In this document: one piece after another, positions 1 through 7,338 of the stretch
Layout: each line of letters begins with the position of its first letter
Numbering within the stretch: position 1 is the stretch's first letter
The notes under the pieces: generated by a model
What the model was told of the DNA's origin: nothing
Seen by the model: the letters and a program-made list of their open reading frames with translations, nothing else
The model's database searches: none
Position numbers and translations under genes: made by a program
DNA from: Gammaproteobacteria bacterium
Lineage (GTDB): Bacteria; Pseudomonadota; Gammaproteobacteria; SURF-13
Direction: 5' to 3'
DNA length: 15,363 bases
Assembly (NCBI GenBank): GCA_023487615.1
Contig: JAMDBH010000097.1
Coordinates: forward strand, 1-15,363

Positions 1-1674
1 GCCTTGGGCTTGCTGTGTCTGCAATACCATGTGTTTTTGGCAAGCATGGGGCTGGTAATGCTGGCCGACGACGCTTACCTGTTTATGGTGGCGTGGGAGA
101 CCATGGCGCTTTCATCGTATTTTCTGGTAACCACCGATCATCACCTCCCAGAAGTGCAAAAGGCAGGATTTCTTTATCTGCTCATCGCCCACATCGGCGC
201 CATTGCCATATTACTAAGTTTTGGCGTGATGCAAGGCGGTCACGGTGATTACACCTTCAACGCACTGCGTGAAGCACACCTCGATAGTTTTTGGGCCAGT
301 GTGACGTTTTTGTTGGCGCTGTTCGGCTTCGGCGCCAAGGCCGGCATGCTGCCCTTGCATGTGTGGCTGCCGGATGCCCACCCGGCGGCGCCCTCGCCGG
401 TCTCAGCCCTCATGAGCGGCGTCATGCTCAAGACCGCGATCTACGGTATTTTGCGTGTTACCTTCGATTTGCTGGGCACGCCATTATTGTGGTGGGGCGC
501 GCTGGTACTGGCACTCGGATTAGTCTCGGCGTTGTTCGGCGTGATGTTCGCGGCGGTGCAAACCGATATGAAACGCCTGCTGGCCTACTCTTCCATTGAA
601 AACATCGGCGTTATTCTGGTCGGTGTCGGCTTGACGATCATTTTCTATAGTGACGGCAAAGGTTTGCTCGCCGCACTGGCGCTCACCGCCACTCTCTACC
701 ACAGTATCAATCATGCCTTCTTTAAGGGACTGCTGTTCCTCGGCGCGGGAGCGGTACTGCACGCCACCGGCGAGCGTAATCTGGGACGCCTGGGTGGGCT
801 CATCCACCGTATGCCTTGGGTGGCGGCGCTGACTCTGGTGGGGGCACTGGCCATCGCCGGTCTGCCACCGCTTAACGGCTTTGTGTCAGAGTGGCTGTTG
901 CTGCAGGCCTTTCTGCTCTCGTCCGGTCTGCCGCAGCCCTATCTCAATATGCTGGTCCCGGTGGCGGCAGCGGCACTGGTATTGGCGATGGCCCTGTCCG
1001 CTTATGTCATGGTCAAATTTTACGGGGTGATCTTCCTCGGCCGGCCGCGTGCCGAAAGCATCAAGCAGGCACATGATGCCGGCTGGTGGGAACGGCTCGG
1101 GCTCGGCTGGCTTGCACTGGGCTGCATTGCGCTCGGGTTAATGCCGGTAGCGGTCATCTTACAACTGGACTCCGTCACGCATGCATTGATCGGCCAAGAC
1201 CTGGGCAGTACCGCGGCCAAATCCGGCTGGCTGTTCCTCACCCCGGTGGCAGCGCAGCGTGCCAGTTACAGCCCGGTGTTTTTCCTAACCGTCATACTGG
1301 TGGTGGTACTGATTAGCTTTTTAGCAGTACGCCTTTTCTACACCGGCAGGCTGAAACGCGGGCCGGCCTGGGATTGCGGCTATCCGGGACAGACTCCGCG
1401 CATGCAGGATACCGCAGAGGGCTTTGGCCAACCGATTCGACATATCTTTGGCCCGATTTTTCGGATGCAGGTGGAACTGCCGGGTGTCGACGATCTCAAA
1501 CCCAAATATCGTGTCATCATTCAAGACCGATTTTGGCACCTCATCTATCTACCCATTGCGCGCATCGTGGAATTTTCCTCCCGTCAGATTGGCAAGCTGC
1601 AGCAAGGGCGCATCCATGTCTATCTGCTGTATAGCTTTCTGACTTTGATTGCGCTGTTGGTGCTAATACGATGA
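1..1674 (+). CDS. hyfB: Hydrogenase-4/formate hydrogenlyase subunit B-like, antiporter-like membrane protein (5' partial)
   Basis: This is the C-terminal 557 or so residues of an HyfB/HycC-type membrane subunit, homologous to NuoL/Mrp antiporters. The frame is open from base 1, so the start lies upstream; E. coli HyfB is about 670 residues, so roughly 115 are missing. Counting from the TTG at 4, visible family features are WETMALSS with the conserved glutamate (E32), the block AKAGMLPLHVWLPDAHPAAP (K112), SGVMLKTAIYG (K143) and LLAYSSIENIG. These charged residues in transmembrane helices form the ion-conducting path in this family. Many hydrophobic helices follow, then the soluble-looking HyfB tail (RGPAWDCGYPGQTPRMQDTA) and a last helix. 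The stop overlaps the hyfC start as ATGA, indicating translational coupling. It should pump ions when driven by the HyfG/HyfI module. I am sure of the family; the role in this complex is inferred. Confidence 0.93.
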   Translation, partial: ALGLLCLQYHVFLASMGLVMLADDAYLFMVAWETMALSSYFLVTTDHHLPEVQKAGFLYLLIAHIGAIAILLSFGVMQGGHGDYTFNALREAHLDSFWASVTFLLALFGFGAKAGMLPLHVWLPDAHPAAPSPVSALMSGVMLKTAIYGILRVTFDLLGTPLLWWGALVLALGLVSALFGVMFAAVQTDMKRLLAYSSIENIGVILVGVGLTIIFYSDGKGLLAALALTATLYHSINHAFFKGLLFLGAGAVLHATGERNLGRLGGLIHRMPWVAALTLVGALAIAGLPPLNGFVSEWLLLQAFLLSSGLPQPYLNMLVPVAAAALVLAMALSAYVMVKFYGVIFLGRPRAESIKQAHDAGWWERLGLGWLALGCIALGLMPVAVILQLDSVTHALIGQDLGSTAAKSGWLFLTPVAAQRASYSPVFFLTVILVVVLISFLAVRLFYTGRLKRGPAWDCGYPGQTPRMQDTAEGFGQPIRHIFGPIFRMQVELPGVDDLKPKYRVIIQDRFWHLIYLPIARIVEFSSRQIGKLQQGRIHVYLLYSFLTLIALLVLIR

Positions 1675-2621
1675 GCTTGATCGAAGGTATCAGCTATCAA
1701 TTGCTGCAGTCCTTGCTGATGGTGTTGCTTGCGCCTCTGATGCTGGGCTGGGTCAATCAATGCCGCGCCCGGCTGCAAAACAAGTCCGGCGCGGGCCTGC
1801 TGCAACCCTACCGGGTATTACGCAAATTGTTTCACAAAGACGTGGTGCTGGCGCATAACGCCTCCGTATTATTTCGCGCCACGCCCTACATTCGCTTCGG
1901 TTGCATGTGGCTGGCCGCTGGCATTGTGCCCGTGCTGGCCACCGACCTGCCGTTTTCACCCGCCGCCGATGTCATCGCGCTGGTGGGGATATTTTCTCTC
2001 TCGCGTATGTTTCTGGCGCTTGCCGCAATGGACATCGGCACCGCCTTCGGGGGCTTAGGCGCGCGCCGCGAGATGATGGTTTCGTTTCTCGCTGAACCTG
2101 CCTTGCTGATGGTGTTTTTCACCGCCTCGCTCATCAGCCATTCGACCTCGCTTACCACCATCGTGGAAACTCTGGCGCATGCTAAGTTTGTGATCTATCC
2201 CAGCCTGGCGTTCGCCGCTGCGGCGTTTCTCATGGTACTGCTTGCCGAAAACGCCCGCGTTCCGGTGGACAACCCGGCTACGCATCTTGAGCTGACCATG
2301 ATGCACGAGGCGATGATTCTGGAATATTCAGGGCGGCACCTTGCGCTCATCGAATGGGCAAGCGCCATCAAGTTGCTCATCTATATCACCATTGGCATTG
2401 CACTGTTTTTGCCGTTTGGCATCGCCGAGGCAGGTCAATGGTCCGCCTTACCGTTGGCGTTCGGCGCGTTGCTGGTAAAGCTCCTGCTCGCGGGCTCAGG
2501 GCTCGCCCTGCTGGAAACCCTGTCCGCCAAGATGCGTATCTTCCTTGTGCCGGAGTTTCTCGGCACCGCCTTTTTGCTGGCGGTGTTAGGGCTGCTGATG
2601 CACTTCCTGTTGGAATCCTGA
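1671..2621 (+). CDS. hyfC: Hydrogenase-4 subunit C-like / NuoH-type membrane anchor
   Basis: A 316-residue polytopic membrane protein of the HyfC/HycD/NuoH family, close to the E. coli HyfC length. In complex I and group 4 hydrogenases this subunit joins the peripheral arm to the membrane arm and, in complex I, forms much of the quinone site. Typical signatures are the first cytoplasmic loop KSGAGLLQPYRVLRKLFHKD (about residues 38-57), the segment AFGGLGARREMMVSFLAEPA (125-144) and the acidic loop AENARVPVDNPATHLELTMM (192-211) followed by HEAMILEYSGR. The ATG start overlaps the hyfB stop (ATGA) and has no strong Shine-Dalgarno sequence, so it is probably translated by coupling. Whether it binds a quinone here cannot be read from the sequence. 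Confidence 0.94.
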   Translation: MSLIEGISYQLLQSLLMVLLAPLMLGWVNQCRARLQNKSGAGLLQPYRVLRKLFHKDVVLAHNASVLFRATPYIRFGCMWLAAGIVPVLATDLPFSPAADVIALVGIFSLSRMFLALAAMDIGTAFGGLGARREMMVSFLAEPALLMVFFTASLISHSTSLTTIVETLAHAKFVIYPSLAFAAAAFLMVLLAENARVPVDNPATHLELTMMHEAMILEYSGRHLALIEWASAIKLLIYITIGIALFLPFGIAEAGQWSALPLAFGALLVKLLLAGSGLALLETLSAKMRIFLVPEFLGTAFLLAVLGLLMHFLLES

Positions 2622-2622
2622 G

Positions 2623-3285
2623 ATGCCCGTCACCCTTTCCGGACAATTGATTAATCTGCTGGCCGCGCTGCTGTTGCTGATCGCCTTCGCCATGATCACG
2701 CAGCGTCGCATACTTTCGCTGGTCAACCTGTTCACCTTACAGGGTTTGGTCCTTGGCATGAGCACCCTTGTCGTGGCGTATTCCACCGGTCAGCATCATC
2801 TCTATTTTTCCGCCGTGTTGACCCTTGCGATCAAGGTTGTGCTGCTGCCGTGGATATTGCACCGCTTAATGCGTAAATTGAATGTGCAGTGGGATGTGGA
2901 GACGCTCATCAACATCCCAAGCACCCTACTCGTGGGTATTGCGCTGGTCATCTTCGCCTTTAATCTGGCGTCCCCCATCTCGCACCTGGCTGGTACTATC
3001 TTGCGCAGTACCCTGGGTATCGCCTTGGCGAGCGTGCTGTTGTCATTTTTGATGATGATTACGCGGCGCAAGGCGATCCCGCAGGTGATTGGTTTTCTCG
3101 CCATGGAAAACGGTTTATTTTTCGCCGCCACCAGCGCCACCTATGGCATGCCGATGGTAGTTGAATTAGGCATTGCCTTGGACGTCCTGGTAGGCATGTT
3201 TATCTTTGGCATCTTCTTCTTCCAGATCCGCGAACGGTTCGACAGCCTGGACCTGCGGCATATGGAAAAGTTAAAGGACGACTGA
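2623..3285 (+). CDS. hyfE: Hydrogenase-4 subunit E-like / NuoK-related membrane protein
   Basis: A 220-residue, very hydrophobic protein that matches HyfE in length (E. coli about 216) and position. HyfE is related to NuoK and MrpC and supplies small transmembrane helices to the membrane arm. Visible family features are VVLLPWILHRLMRKLNV in the middle, followed by ITRRKAIPQVIGFLAMENGL (about 145-164), whose buried glutamate is typical of NuoK-like subunits, and a C-terminal helix before the charged tail IRERFDSLDLRHMEKLKDD. The ATG lies one base after the hyfC stop, and its own stop abuts the next start, so it is a tight operon member. In E. coli the gene hyfD lies between C and E. No such gene is present here. 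Confidence 0.9.
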   Translation: MPVTLSGQLINLLAALLLLIAFAMITQRRILSLVNLFTLQGLVLGMSTLVVAYSTGQHHLYFSAVLTLAIKVVLLPWILHRLMRKLNVQWDVETLINIPSTLLVGIALVIFAFNLASPISHLAGTILRSTLGIALASVLLSFLMMITRRKAIPQVIGFLAMENGLFFAATSATYGMPMVVELGIALDVLVGMFIFGIFFFQIRERFDSLDLRHMEKLKDD

Positions 3286-4740
3286 GTGGAAGCGCTTTGG
3301 GTCCTCGCCATCCCGCTGTTGGGTAGTATATTACTGGCCTTGTGGGGGCATAAGACATGGGCCGCGGAGTTAGGGGCCATGATGAGCCTCGGCACGTTTG
3401 TCGCGGCGATTATACTCACGGTGCGCATTATTGACCATGGCCCGCTGCTCGTCGCCGAAGAGTTATTTTTTATCGACTCCTTTAACGTATTCCTGGTCGC
3501 GCTTACGGCCTTTGTCGCCTTTACCACTTCACTGTTCAGCCGTCCTTACATGCGCATTGAACAACATCACGGCAAACTCTCATTAAACATGCTGCGCCTG
3601 TATCACAGCATGTTTCAATTATTTACCTTCACCATGCTGCTTGCGCTCACCACTAATAGCATGGGCATCCTGTGGGTGGCGATGGAGGCGGCCACGCTCA
3701 CCACGGTGCTATTGGTGAGCCTGTACCGCACGCCGGCGAGTCTGGAAGCGGCGTGGAAATATTTCATCCTGTGCGGCGTCGGTCTTGCTCAGGCGTTATT
3801 CGGCACCATCTTGCTTTACTTCGCCGCGGAAAAGGTGCTTGGGTCAGGCGGCACGGCGCTGTTATGGACGCACCTCAATTCCGTCAAGAGCCAGCTTGAG
3901 CCCACGGTACTGTCACTCGCGTTCGTCTTCATGCTGGTCGGTTACGGCACCAAGGTCGGACTGGTGCCTTTACACAACTGGCTGCCTGATGCGCACGCCG
4001 AAGGCCCGACGCCGGTCTCCGCAGTGCTTTCCGGATTGCTGCTCAATGTCGCTTTGTACGCCGTGGTGCGCAGCAAGATACTGGTGGATGGCGCATTGGA
4101 CAACAGCCACTTGGCCGGCAACCTGATGATGGGATTCGGTCTAATCAGTGTGGTGGCGGCCGCATTTTCCCTTTCGCGGCAAAAGGACATCAAGCGCCTG
4201 TTCGCCTATTCCTCAATTGAGCATATGGGGCTTATGACCTTTGCCTTCGGCATGGGCGGGCCGGTCGCTACATTCGCGGCATTGCTGCATATGACCGTGC
4301 ATTCGCTGACCAAATCAGCCATCTTTTTTGCCGCTGGCCACGCCGCACAGAAAACCGGCACGCAGCTTATGGACAAGATACGCGGGCTGATTCAGCACAG
4401 CCCGACCGTAGGATGGGGTTTGATGCTGGGGGCGCTTGCCATACTCGGCATGCCGCCGTTCGGCGTGTTTACCAGTGAGTTCATGATTCTCACCACAACC
4501 ATGCACAGCCAACCCTGGGCCACGCCGTTTTTGCTCATTGCACTGGGCGTGGCGTTTGCCGCGATCTTCGGCAAGGTGCAGCCCATGGTGTTTGGCGAAA
4601 CCACTGCGCAACGCTTGCCGCATCCGCCGGCGCTGATACCCGTTTTTATGCACCTCAGCCTGGTACTGATGCTGGGTTTATACATACCTCCGTATCTTGC
4701 AGACTGGTACAGAGAAGCCGCGCGTTTGATCAGCCCTTAA
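3286..4740 (+). CDS. hyfF: Hydrogenase-4 subunit F-like, second antiporter-like membrane protein
   Basis: A 484-residue polytopic protein of the HyfF/NuoL/NuoN/Mrp antiporter family, somewhat shorter than E. coli HyfF (about 526). The GTG start directly follows the hyfE stop. Conserved features are WVAMEAATL with the key glutamate (E134), GYGTKVGLVPLHNWLPDAHA (219-238, K223), the PTPVSAVLSGLLLNVALY segment, FAYSSIEHMG (about 306-315) and HSLTKSAIFFAAGH with K343. The charged residues of the proton path are thus kept. Together with HyfB it gives at least two antiporter-like channels. The role as a pump is inferred from the family. It has no in-frame damage, and its codon use looks like that of its neighbours. 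Confidence 0.93.
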   Translation: MEALWVLAIPLLGSILLALWGHKTWAAELGAMMSLGTFVAAIILTVRIIDHGPLLVAEELFFIDSFNVFLVALTAFVAFTTSLFSRPYMRIEQHHGKLSLNMLRLYHSMFQLFTFTMLLALTTNSMGILWVAMEAATLTTVLLVSLYRTPASLEAAWKYFILCGVGLAQALFGTILLYFAAEKVLGSGGTALLWTHLNSVKSQLEPTVLSLAFVFMLVGYGTKVGLVPLHNWLPDAHAEGPTPVSAVLSGLLLNVALYAVVRSKILVDGALDNSHLAGNLMMGFGLISVVAAAFSLSRQKDIKRLFAYSSIEHMGLMTFAFGMGGPVATFAALLHMTVHSLTKSAIFFAAGHAAQKTGTQLMDKIRGLIQHSPTVGWGLMLGALAILGMPPFGVFTSEFMILTTTMHSQPWATPFLLIALGVAFAAIFGKVQPMVFGETTAQRLPHPPALIPVFMHLSLVLMLGLYIPPYLADWYREAARLISP

Positions 4741-4756
4741 AGTCACACGACGGATA

Positions 4757-6301
4757 ATGCAACTCGAAGAGTTTCCAATTGAACTAAACAAGATTTCCGG
4801 CGCTGTACCCGCCTGGCGGGGCACGGTGGATACAGAGCAGTGGCGTTCGGCCTGTGAAGGAGTACGTACCGCGGGAGGGCGTCTGATTGCGCTGTGGGGC
4901 AGTGATGAGCGCAAGCGCGGCGAGGGTTACGCCGTGTATGCGGCGCTCAGCGTGAACTCGGGGATGGTCTGCTTGCGTCTTGATGTGGAAGAGCGGTATC
5001 CGAAATTTCCCGACATCAGTGATCTGTTCCCGTCGGCCAACCGCATGCAGCGCGCCGTGCACGATATGCTGGGGTTGCATCCCGGCGGCGCAGCGGATCA
5101 CCGCAAGTGGCTGCGTCACGGCGCCTGGCCCGGCAACCAATATCCGTTGCGCGGGGATTTTGCGGCAGCCCACTTTGCGGCGGAAGATGACCACTATCCC
5201 TTCATCACGGTGACGGGAGAGGGTGTGCACGAAATCCCGGTCGGGCCGGTCCACGCCGGCGTCATCGAGCCGGGGCATTTTCGTTTTCAAATCGTCGGAG
5301 AAAAGATTCTGCGGCTGGAGGAGCGCCTGGGATACACGCACAAGGGCATCGAAAAACTTTTTGCAAATATGACGCAGCGCGAGGCCGCCAAACTGGCCGG
5401 CCGCATCAGCGGCGACAGCACCGTCGCCTACGCCTGGGCCTACGCGATGGCGCTGGAGGGTGCGGCGGGACTCACACCGCCGACGCGCGCGCTGTGGCTA
5501 CGCGCGCTTCTGCTGGAGCGCGAGCGGATGATGAATCATCTGGGCGATCTCGGCGCCCTCGGCAACGACGCGGGCTTCGCCTTTGGACTCGCGCAATTCT
5601 CGCGTCTCAAGGAAGACGTGCTGCGCACCAATGGCGCGTTATTCGGCCACCGTTACCTGATGGATGTTGTCATACCGGGCGGCGTCGCGCATGATCTGGG
5701 CGCCGGCGCTAAACAACGTCTGACAAACGAAATCCAGCAGTTGCAGGATGAAGTGACCGTACTCAAAAATATCTACGATGATCACGCGGGCATGCAGGAC
5801 CGCTTCCTGACCACCGGACGCGTTGCGCCCGATCTGGCGGCGCGACTGGGCCTCACCGGTTTTGCGGGGCGCGCAAGCGGGCAATCCTGGGATTTGCGTG
5901 CGCAATTTCCTTGCGCGCCCTATGACCAACTCGAGGTACGCATGGCAACGCACCGCAACGGTGACGTCGCGGCGCGCGTCACGGTGCGCTTCGAGGAAAT
6001 CTTCGAATCGCTGCGCCTGTGCCGCATGCTGCTGGAACAATTACCGGAAGGCAATATCGTTATAGAGATGCCCGCGGTTTCGGACGGCGCGTTCGGCGTG
6101 GGCTGGGTGGAAGGCTGGCGCGGTGAAATTTTCATTGCGCTCTCTGCCGGTAGAGATAACGGCATACGTCGCCTGCATGCGCACGATCCTTCCTGGCAAA
6201 ACTGGCCGGCGCTGGAATATGCAGTGATCGGCAATATCGTTCCCGATTTTCCGCTCATCAATAAATCCTTTAACCTGAGCTATAGCGGACACGATTTATA
6301 G
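4757..6301 (+). CDS. hyfG: Hydrogenase-4 large subunit-like protein lacking Ni-binding cysteines (NuoC-NuoD fusion type)
   Basis: A 514-residue soluble subunit. Residues 1 to about 140 resemble the NuoC-like domain and about 150 to 514 the NuoD/large-hydrogenase domain, as in HycE/HyfG. Family features include HEIPVGPVHAGVIEPGHFRF (158-177), RLEERLGYTHKGIEKL, LLLERERMMNHLGDLGALGNDAGF and NWPALEYAVIGNIVPDFPLI (482-501). In active enzymes the Ni site is RxCGxC near the front and DPCxxC near the end. Here the first reads R216-I-S-G-D-S221, and the second region, SFNLSYSG (504-511), has Ser and Gly where cysteines belong. The protein ends three residues later with no extension of the kind cleaved by a maturation protease. 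It is therefore unlikely to be a hydrogenase. It follows hyfF by 16 bases. The substrate is unknown; contact with a quinone or another partner is a guess from complex I homology. Confidence 0.92.
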   Translation: MQLEEFPIELNKISGAVPAWRGTVDTEQWRSACEGVRTAGGRLIALWGSDERKRGEGYAVYAALSVNSGMVCLRLDVEERYPKFPDISDLFPSANRMQRAVHDMLGLHPGGAADHRKWLRHGAWPGNQYPLRGDFAAAHFAAEDDHYPFITVTGEGVHEIPVGPVHAGVIEPGHFRFQIVGEKILRLEERLGYTHKGIEKLFANMTQREAAKLAGRISGDSTVAYAWAYAMALEGAAGLTPPTRALWLRALLLERERMMNHLGDLGALGNDAGFAFGLAQFSRLKEDVLRTNGALFGHRYLMDVVIPGGVAHDLGAGAKQRLTNEIQQLQDEVTVLKNIYDDHAGMQDRFLTTGRVAPDLAARLGLTGFAGRASGQSWDLRAQFPCAPYDQLEVRMATHRNGDVAARVTVRFEEIFESLRLCRMLLEQLPEGNIVIEMPAVSDGAFGVGWVEGWRGEIFIALSAGRDNGIRRLHAHDPSWQNWPALEYAVIGNIVPDFPLINKSFNLSYSGHDL

Positions 6302-6303
6302 CT

Positions 6304-6819
6304 ATGTATAAGACCATCAGACAGATTTTATGCACCGGCATCAAGACCGAGGCGCCGCCTTCTACGGATGATGCGCTGCGCCGGCAAGTGCAGCATCTGC
6401 ACACGGGTATCCTCGCCTGTTTCGGCCGGGCGCTTGCGATACGTCACGTGGATGCCGGGTCATGCAACGGCTGCGAATTGGAGATTCACGCCCTGAGCAA
6501 TCCTTACTACAACATCGAGGGTTTGGGTATACACTTCGTCGCAAGCCCGCGTCATGCCGATCTGCTGCTCGTCACCGGGCCTGTTTCCCGGCACATGCAG
6601 ACCGCGCTGCAACGCACCTATGATGCCGTGCCTGACCCCAAGTGGGTGGTTGCGGTGGGTGATTGCGGTTGCACCGGCGGTATCTTTGGTGTGAGTTATG
6701 CGAGTTGTGGTGCGGTGAATGCCGTGATTCCGGTGGATGTCGCCGTACCGGGTTGCCCCCCCACTCCGGTAGCGCTGTTGCAGGGTATTTTGACCGCAGT
6801 CGGCAAGGAACACCCTTAG
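6304..6819 (+). CDS. hyfI: Hydrogenase-4 small subunit-like / NuoB-type Fe-S protein
   Basis: A 171-residue protein of the HyfI/HycG/NuoB family that carries the Fe-S cluster next to the large subunit (N2 in complex I, the proximal cluster in hydrogenases). The four ligands are present: C54 and C57 in DAGSCNGCELEI, C121 in GDCGCTGG, and C151 in VPGCPPTPVALLQGIL. The N-terminal 45 or so residues precede the domain. It lacks the longer C-terminal part of E. coli HyfI (about 252 residues) and ends soon after the last motif. The start is two bases after the hyfG stop, with no clear Shine-Dalgarno sequence. The stop TAG coincides with the left edge of a small mobile-element-like repeat. The site would still read TAG without the insertion, so the end is probably original. 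It probably passes electrons to or from HyfG; no ferredoxin-like partner (HyfH/HycF) follows. Confidence 0.92.
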   Translation: MYKTIRQILCTGIKTEAPPSTDDALRRQVQHLHTGILACFGRALAIRHVDAGSCNGCELEIHALSNPYYNIEGLGIHFVASPRHADLLLVTGPVSRHMQTALQRTYDAVPDPKWVVAVGDCGCTGGIFGVSYASCGAVNAVIPVDVAVPGCPPTPVALLQGILTAVGKEHP

Positions 6820-6974
6820 CAGATTGTTGAAAAAGCCCGTCCATGGGCTTTTTCAACTCGCTAAGCAAAAAGTGCGATTTTTGCTTTGCTCCATTTTTCA
6901 AGCACCTACACCGTGCTTGAAAAATGGCGGCGCATCCGTGTGCCGCACGCAGGCTGTTTTTCAACAGCCTGCTA
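6817..6974. mobile_element. MITE-like element with terminal inverted repeats and TA flanks
   Basis: The ends are inverted copies. The left end reads TAGCAGATTGTTGAAAAAGC, and the right end, read in reverse complement, begins TAGCAGGCTGTTGAAAAACA. Both are bounded by TA, as expected for a TA target duplication of the IS630/Tc1-mariner type. The interior has no gene and is a chain of hairpins: a 13-bp stem at 6826-6838/6845-6857, a 9-bp stem at 6863-6871/6878-6886, a perfect 15-bp stem at 6891-6905/6913-6927, and a weak one at 6928-6945. It lies exactly at the hyfI stop codon. The class assignment is inferred from structure; other genome copies would confirm it. Confidence 0.7.
6826..6857. terminator. 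Probable bidirectional terminator at the end of the hyf operon
   Basis: A perfect 13-bp stem with a 6-base loop (GTCCAT). Its core is AAAAAGCCC, loop, GGGCTTTTT, so a GC stem is followed by five T on either strand. This is the form of an intrinsic terminator. It starts seven bases after the hyfI stop and lies inside the MITE-like element, which therefore probably supplies the operon's terminator. The GC part is only 4 bp, so its strength is uncertain. Confidence 0.6.
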
Positions 6975-7109
6975 GCTCGACTTACACATCCTGTCTTGTG
7001 CCAAGCCGTGTCACACAACTACTTGCATTCGGTTTGAATATGTCGCTTAATAAATGGGGTAGATTGATACCAACTTGGCAATTGACCTTGTTAAATAAAG
7101 GAGTTGAAC
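6975..7109. other. Intergenic stretch before the small membrane gene, with a weak promoter candidate
   Basis: About 135 bases that become AT-rich toward the gene. TTGCAT at 7023-7028 is followed after 17 bases by CTTAAT at 7046-7051, each matching four of six sigma-70 consensus bases. If used, this would give a leader of about 50 bases. No open frame here looks real; a longer frame crossing this stretch overlaps the hairpin element and lacks protein-like composition. Confidence 0.25.
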
Positions 7110-7265
7110 ATGGATATCTTGTGGACTATTGCTGTCATTCTGTTGATCCTATGGGTATTAGGTCTGGTTACTTCCTACACCATCGGAGGATTTATCCATC
7201 TCCTTCTAGTAATCGCTATCATTGTAGTGCTGATTCGAATCATCCAGGGCCGCAGACCTTTATAG
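7110..7265 (+). CDS. Small two-helix membrane protein, DUF5670 / lmo0937-like
   Basis: A 51-residue protein beginning MDILWTIAVILLILWVLG, with a second hydrophobic segment IGGFIHLLLVIAIIVVLIRI and the short tail IQGRRPL. This is the recognisable pattern of the lmo0937/DUF5670 family: two membrane helices linked by LVTSYTIGGFIH, a basic end and a total of about 50 residues. The start is supported by AAAGGAG six bases upstream (7097-7103). The family has no settled biochemical role; members often turn up near genes for envelope or general stress. It is followed by a perfect palindrome and another small membrane-protein gene. The function is unknown, but that this is a real gene is well supported by the ribosome site and the family pattern. 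Confidence 0.85.
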   Translation: MDILWTIAVILLILWVLGLVTSYTIGGFIHLLLVIAIIVVLIRIIQGRRPL

Positions 7266-7271
7266 TTTTAT

Positions 7272-7297
7272 GGAATCTCTGATTAATCAGAGATTCC
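7272..7297. repeat. Perfect 26-nt palindrome between two small membrane genes
   Basis: The arm GGAATCTCTGATT is followed directly by its exact reverse complement. It starts seven bases after the stop of the first small gene and ends 41 bases before the next start. No run of T follows on either strand, so it is not a standard intrinsic terminator. It could be an mRNA hairpin that protects or attenuates the transcript, or a dimeric operator. Confidence 0.6.
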
Positions 7298-7338
7298 TCG
7301 GATCCACCTGATTTCAAAATTAATCAAGGAGACTGTGT

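Noticed and set aside
4757..6819. Active [NiFe] hydrogenase, or a plain NuoCD/NuoB pair of complex I
   Set aside because: The NiFe cysteines are absent, which argues against hydrogenase. The hyfB, hyfE and hyfF neighbours and the HyfG-type C-terminus argue against ordinary complex I.
6304..6974. Truncation of hyfI by the MITE
   Set aside because: If the element and one TA are removed, the joined sequence still reads CAC CCT TAG, so the stop and protein end are unchanged by the insertion.
7075..7095. Sigma-54-like promoter (TTGGCA...TTGTT)
   Set aside because: The GG and GC elements do not line up at the required 10-base spacing, and the site would lie only about 20 bases from the start codon.
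6824..7282. A 152-codon frame covering the hairpin element and the small gene
   Set aside because: It begins inside the MITE, passes through its hairpins and overlaps in another frame the DUF5670-like gene, which has a ribosome site and family pattern.
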